DNA of 64,000 nucleotides from Lachnospiraceae bacterium (GTDB lineage Bacteria > Bacillota > Clostridia > Lachnospirales > Lachnospiraceae), in contig JAIDHX010000034.1 in NCBI GenBank assembly GCA_029053015.1, positions 1 to 64,000 on the forward strand. The letters run 5' to 3'. A program made the position numbers and the translations under genes. Shown here one piece after another: positions 62,166-64,000 of the stretch. Below the pieces are notes generated by a model. That model was not told the origin of the DNA, ran no database searches, and worked only from the letters and a program-made list of their open reading frames with translations. How positions within the stretch are numbered: the first letter of the stretch is position 1; each line of letters begins with the position of its first letter.

Positions 62166-62525
62166 ATGGGCTGTTTGGGAAATTTACTTTGGTTTGTGTT
62201 TGGTGGTTTTATCAGCGGGTTAAGCTGGGTGCTGGCGGGAGTTTTGTGGTGTATTACCATTGTGGGGATTCCGGTTGGCGTACAATGCTTTAAGTTTGCC
62301 GGATTAAGCTTCTTCCCTTTTGGAAAAGAGGTAAAGTATGGTGGCGGAGCAGGGAGTCTTCTGTTAAATATCATCTGGATAGTGGTTTCCGGACTGCCCC
62401 TTGCTTTGGAGTTTGCATTTTTGGGCGTTTTGTTCTGTATTACTGTCATCGGGATTCCGTTTGGACTGCAGATGTTCAAGCTTGCAAAGCTGGCGCTTAT
62501 GCCCTTCGGTTCTGAAATAAAGTAG
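62166..62525 (+). CDS. YccF domain membrane protein
   Basis: A 119-aa protein with two copies of the YccF domain: NLLWFVFGGFISGLSWVLAG...GIPVGVQCFKFA and LEFAFLGVLFCITVIGIPFGLQMFKLA, each ending in a (L/F)(M/F)PFG block. Two or more membrane segments per copy. The role is unknown. ATG 62166 follows AAAAGGAG by seven bases; ATG 62160 is too near. Confidence 0.88.
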   Translation: MGCLGNLLWFVFGGFISGLSWVLAGVLWCITIVGIPVGVQCFKFAGLSFFPFGKEVKYGGGAGSLLLNIIWIVVSGLPLALEFAFLGVLFCITVIGIPFGLQMFKLAKLALMPFGSEIK

Positions 62526-62565
62526 TGGCGTGACAAGAAAAGTGAAAAATAAGCGGGAGGTATCT

Positions 62566-64000
62566 ATGAAAATAAAAGGTAAATGCAAAGTGGCGCTTGC
62601 CGGTCTGATGGCATGTGCTTTGGCGCTTACGGCTTATCCGCAAAATGCGGCGGCCGCAGAAAATACCCAGACGGTAAGTGCGCAAATGCCTTTTCGCGAG
62701 CTGACGGCGGCGGAAATGGTGGCAGAGATGGGCAATGGCTGGAATCTGGGCAATACCATGGACGGACATACGGGCTTTACGCCGTCTGAGACGCAGTGGC
62801 AGGACGTGGAGACCACGCAGCAGCTTTTAAAGGAGCTGCATGATATGGGCTTTAATACGGTGCGTGTGCCGGTCACATGGGGAACCATGATAAACGATGC
62901 AGACGGATATTCCATTGATGAAAAGTGGATGAGCCGCGTGCAGGATATTGTGGATTATGCCGTAAACATGAATATGTATGTCATCATCAACATTCACCAT
63001 GACGGTGCAGAACAGTCGGGCTGGCTGCGTATCGGTGCGGAGAATTTGGCGCCGGTTAAGGAAAAATTTGAGGCGGTATGGCGGCATATTGCAGAGCGTT
63101 TTAAGGATTATGACGAACATGTCATATTTGAGTCCATGAACGAAGTGACGGGACCCGGAAGCGATATGGCGGGGGATACGGCGGTTATCAATGAACTCAA
63201 TCAGATATTTGTGGATACGATACGTGCGACCGGTTCCAACAATGCGCTCCGGTGGCTGTCCGTGCCCGGCAGATATACCAACATTGTCAACACGACAGAG
63301 CCGAAGTGGGGCTTTAAACTGCCGGAGGATTCTGTGAAGGACAGGCTTTTTGTGGCAGTGCATTATTATGACTGGCAGTTCGGACTGCTTGATACGACTC
63401 AGACGACAGAGTTTGTAGACGCGAGGGTGGAAGCGCTGATTCCGGAGTTCCAGAGACTTCAGGACACCTTTACCTCAAAAGGGATTCCCGTTATTTTGGG
63501 AGAATACGGTGCGATTAACAAAAATAATACGGCAGCGCGTGCGTACCATATGGAAATTGTGACACGCCTCTGTCAGCAGCTGGGGATTGTTCCCTGCTAC
63601 TGGGACCAGGGCTGGTATGATTTGAGTGCAACGCCCGATTTTAGTTTTGCGCTGGTAGACAGAGAGACCTATGAGCAGATTTACCCTGAAATTATTTCCG
63701 CTATGATGCGCGGTCTCTTCCTTGCGGGTGCGGCGGACTTATCGGACATTCCGAGGGAGATGACGGTAACGCCGATTACCAGTCTGGGTACAATTGAGGG
63801 GACTTATCAGCTTCGCATGGGTGAGGTGATAAATATCAGCCTTGCCGATAAGGTGGATAAAACCGCATATAATGATGTAGTACTGTGGAAAAGTGCGGAT
63901 GAGACAGTTGCGACGGTCAATCCCGACGCGGGAAATCTGGAGGAATGGGCGGCATATATTCATGCGGCGGGAATCGGCAATACCGTAATTACAGCGTATA
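62566..64000 (+). CDS. GH5 endoglucanase, secreted (partial, runs off the right edge)
   Basis: At least 478 aa. A signal peptide (residues about 1-30, AAAAEN) is followed by a GH5 catalytic domain: MGNGWNLGNTMDG, FNTVRVPVTWG, INIHHDG, catalytic acid/base Glu 193 in FESMNEV, nucleophile Glu 313 in ILGEYGA, and W in YWDQGWYD. Near the right end (from about 395) begins an Ig-like/Big_2 type module (NISLADK...VLWKSADETVATVNP). Expected to cut beta-1,4-glucan or xyloglucan outside the cell. GGGAGG five bases upstream sets the ATG. The stop lies beyond the window. Confidence 0.92.
   Translation, partial: MKIKGKCKVALAGLMACALALTAYPQNAAAAENTQTVSAQMPFRELTAAEMVAEMGNGWNLGNTMDGHTGFTPSETQWQDVETTQQLLKELHDMGFNTVRVPVTWGTMINDADGYSIDEKWMSRVQDIVDYAVNMNMYVIINIHHDGAEQSGWLRIGAENLAPVKEKFEAVWRHIAERFKDYDEHVIFESMNEVTGPGSDMAGDTAVINELNQIFVDTIRATGSNNALRWLSVPGRYTNIVNTTEPKWGFKLPEDSVKDRLFVAVHYYDWQFGLLDTTQTTEFVDARVEALIPEFQRLQDTFTSKGIPVILGEYGAINKNNTAARAYHMEIVTRLCQQLGIVPCYWDQGWYDLSATPDFSFALVDRETYEQIYPEIISAMMRGLFLAGAADLSDIPREMTVTPITSLGTIEGTYQLRMGEVINISLADKVDKTAYNDVVLWKSADETVATVNPDAGNLEEWAAYIHAAGIGNTVITAY

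Overview
The window reads as a chromosomal segment of an anaerobic, spore-forming, low-to-medium GC Firmicute, most likely a Lachnospiraceae gut commensal. The evidence is the Clostridia-type gene order (HD protein, YaaO-like decarboxylase, nucleotide kinase, YaaR, HolB, RicT, YabB, RsmI), sporulation genes (spmA/spmB, CotF-like coat proteins), FabK-type enoyl-ACP reductase, archaeal-type ProS under a T-box, split transketolase, pyruvate:ferredoxin oxidoreductase, rubrerythrin, superoxide reductase, and a plant-glycan ABC-transporter locus. No phage, IS element or CRISPR array was seen.

Layout. 1-900: 3' tip of a 23S rRNA gene, then seven tRNA genes (Asp, Val, Thr, Tyr, fMet, Phe, Lys) with no 5S gene between, then duplicated tRNA-Lys tail sequence and a terminator. 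0.98-2.9 kb: membrane-anchored L,D-transpeptidase with a 13-residue repeat tail. 2.9-11.7 kb: long housekeeping run (HD hydrolase, decarboxylase, pyruvate kinase, Gmk-like kinase, YaaR, HolB, RicT, YabB, RsmI, small Cys-rich protein). 11.8-14.1 kb: nucleoside deaminase and an AraC-GGDEF hybrid (minus), CotF-like pair (plus), a putative structured RNA. 14.2-23.8 kb: MraY-like transferase, TldD/TldE, acpP-fabK behind a promoter with a perfect dyad operator, a LacI-sensor diguanylate cyclase, spmA/spmB, and an HD-GYP protein. 24-31.7 kb: mostly uncharacterised secreted or membrane proteins, an AEC transporter, a PPOX-kinase fusion, a DUF885 lipid-anchored or secreted peptidase-like protein. 31.8-40.7 kb: split transketolase, two tandem serpin lipoproteins behind an RBS-sequestering hairpin, a solute-binding-like lipoprotein, a PrsA/SurA-like foldase. 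40.7-45.2 kb (minus): rubrerythrin, superoxide reductase and a two-polypeptide PorAB/PorGD oxidoreductase.

45.3-49.0 kb: VanZ-like protein, HAD phosphatase, then a type III toxin-antitoxin locus (promoter, short toxI-like RNA, terminator, ToxN/AbiQ-family toxin broken by a one-base frameshift in a poly-A run), followed by the T-box-controlled proS. 49.0-64.0 kb: a probable xyloglucan/beta-glucan utilisation locus: acyl-esterase-like hydrolase, GH31 alpha-xylosidase, YesM-type histidine kinase, three-module surface protein, LplB/LplC-type permeases, solute-binding lipoprotein, DUF624 protein, a second esterase, YccF protein and a GH5 endoglucanase running off the right edge.

The most interesting items are the type III toxin-antitoxin locus with its homopolymer frameshift, the tandem serpins with diverged reactive loops and their leader hairpin, the glycan locus with its unusual surface protein and extended permease, the AraC-GGDEF hybrid, the PPOX-kinase fusion, and a conserved-looking hairpin RNA downstream of cotF.
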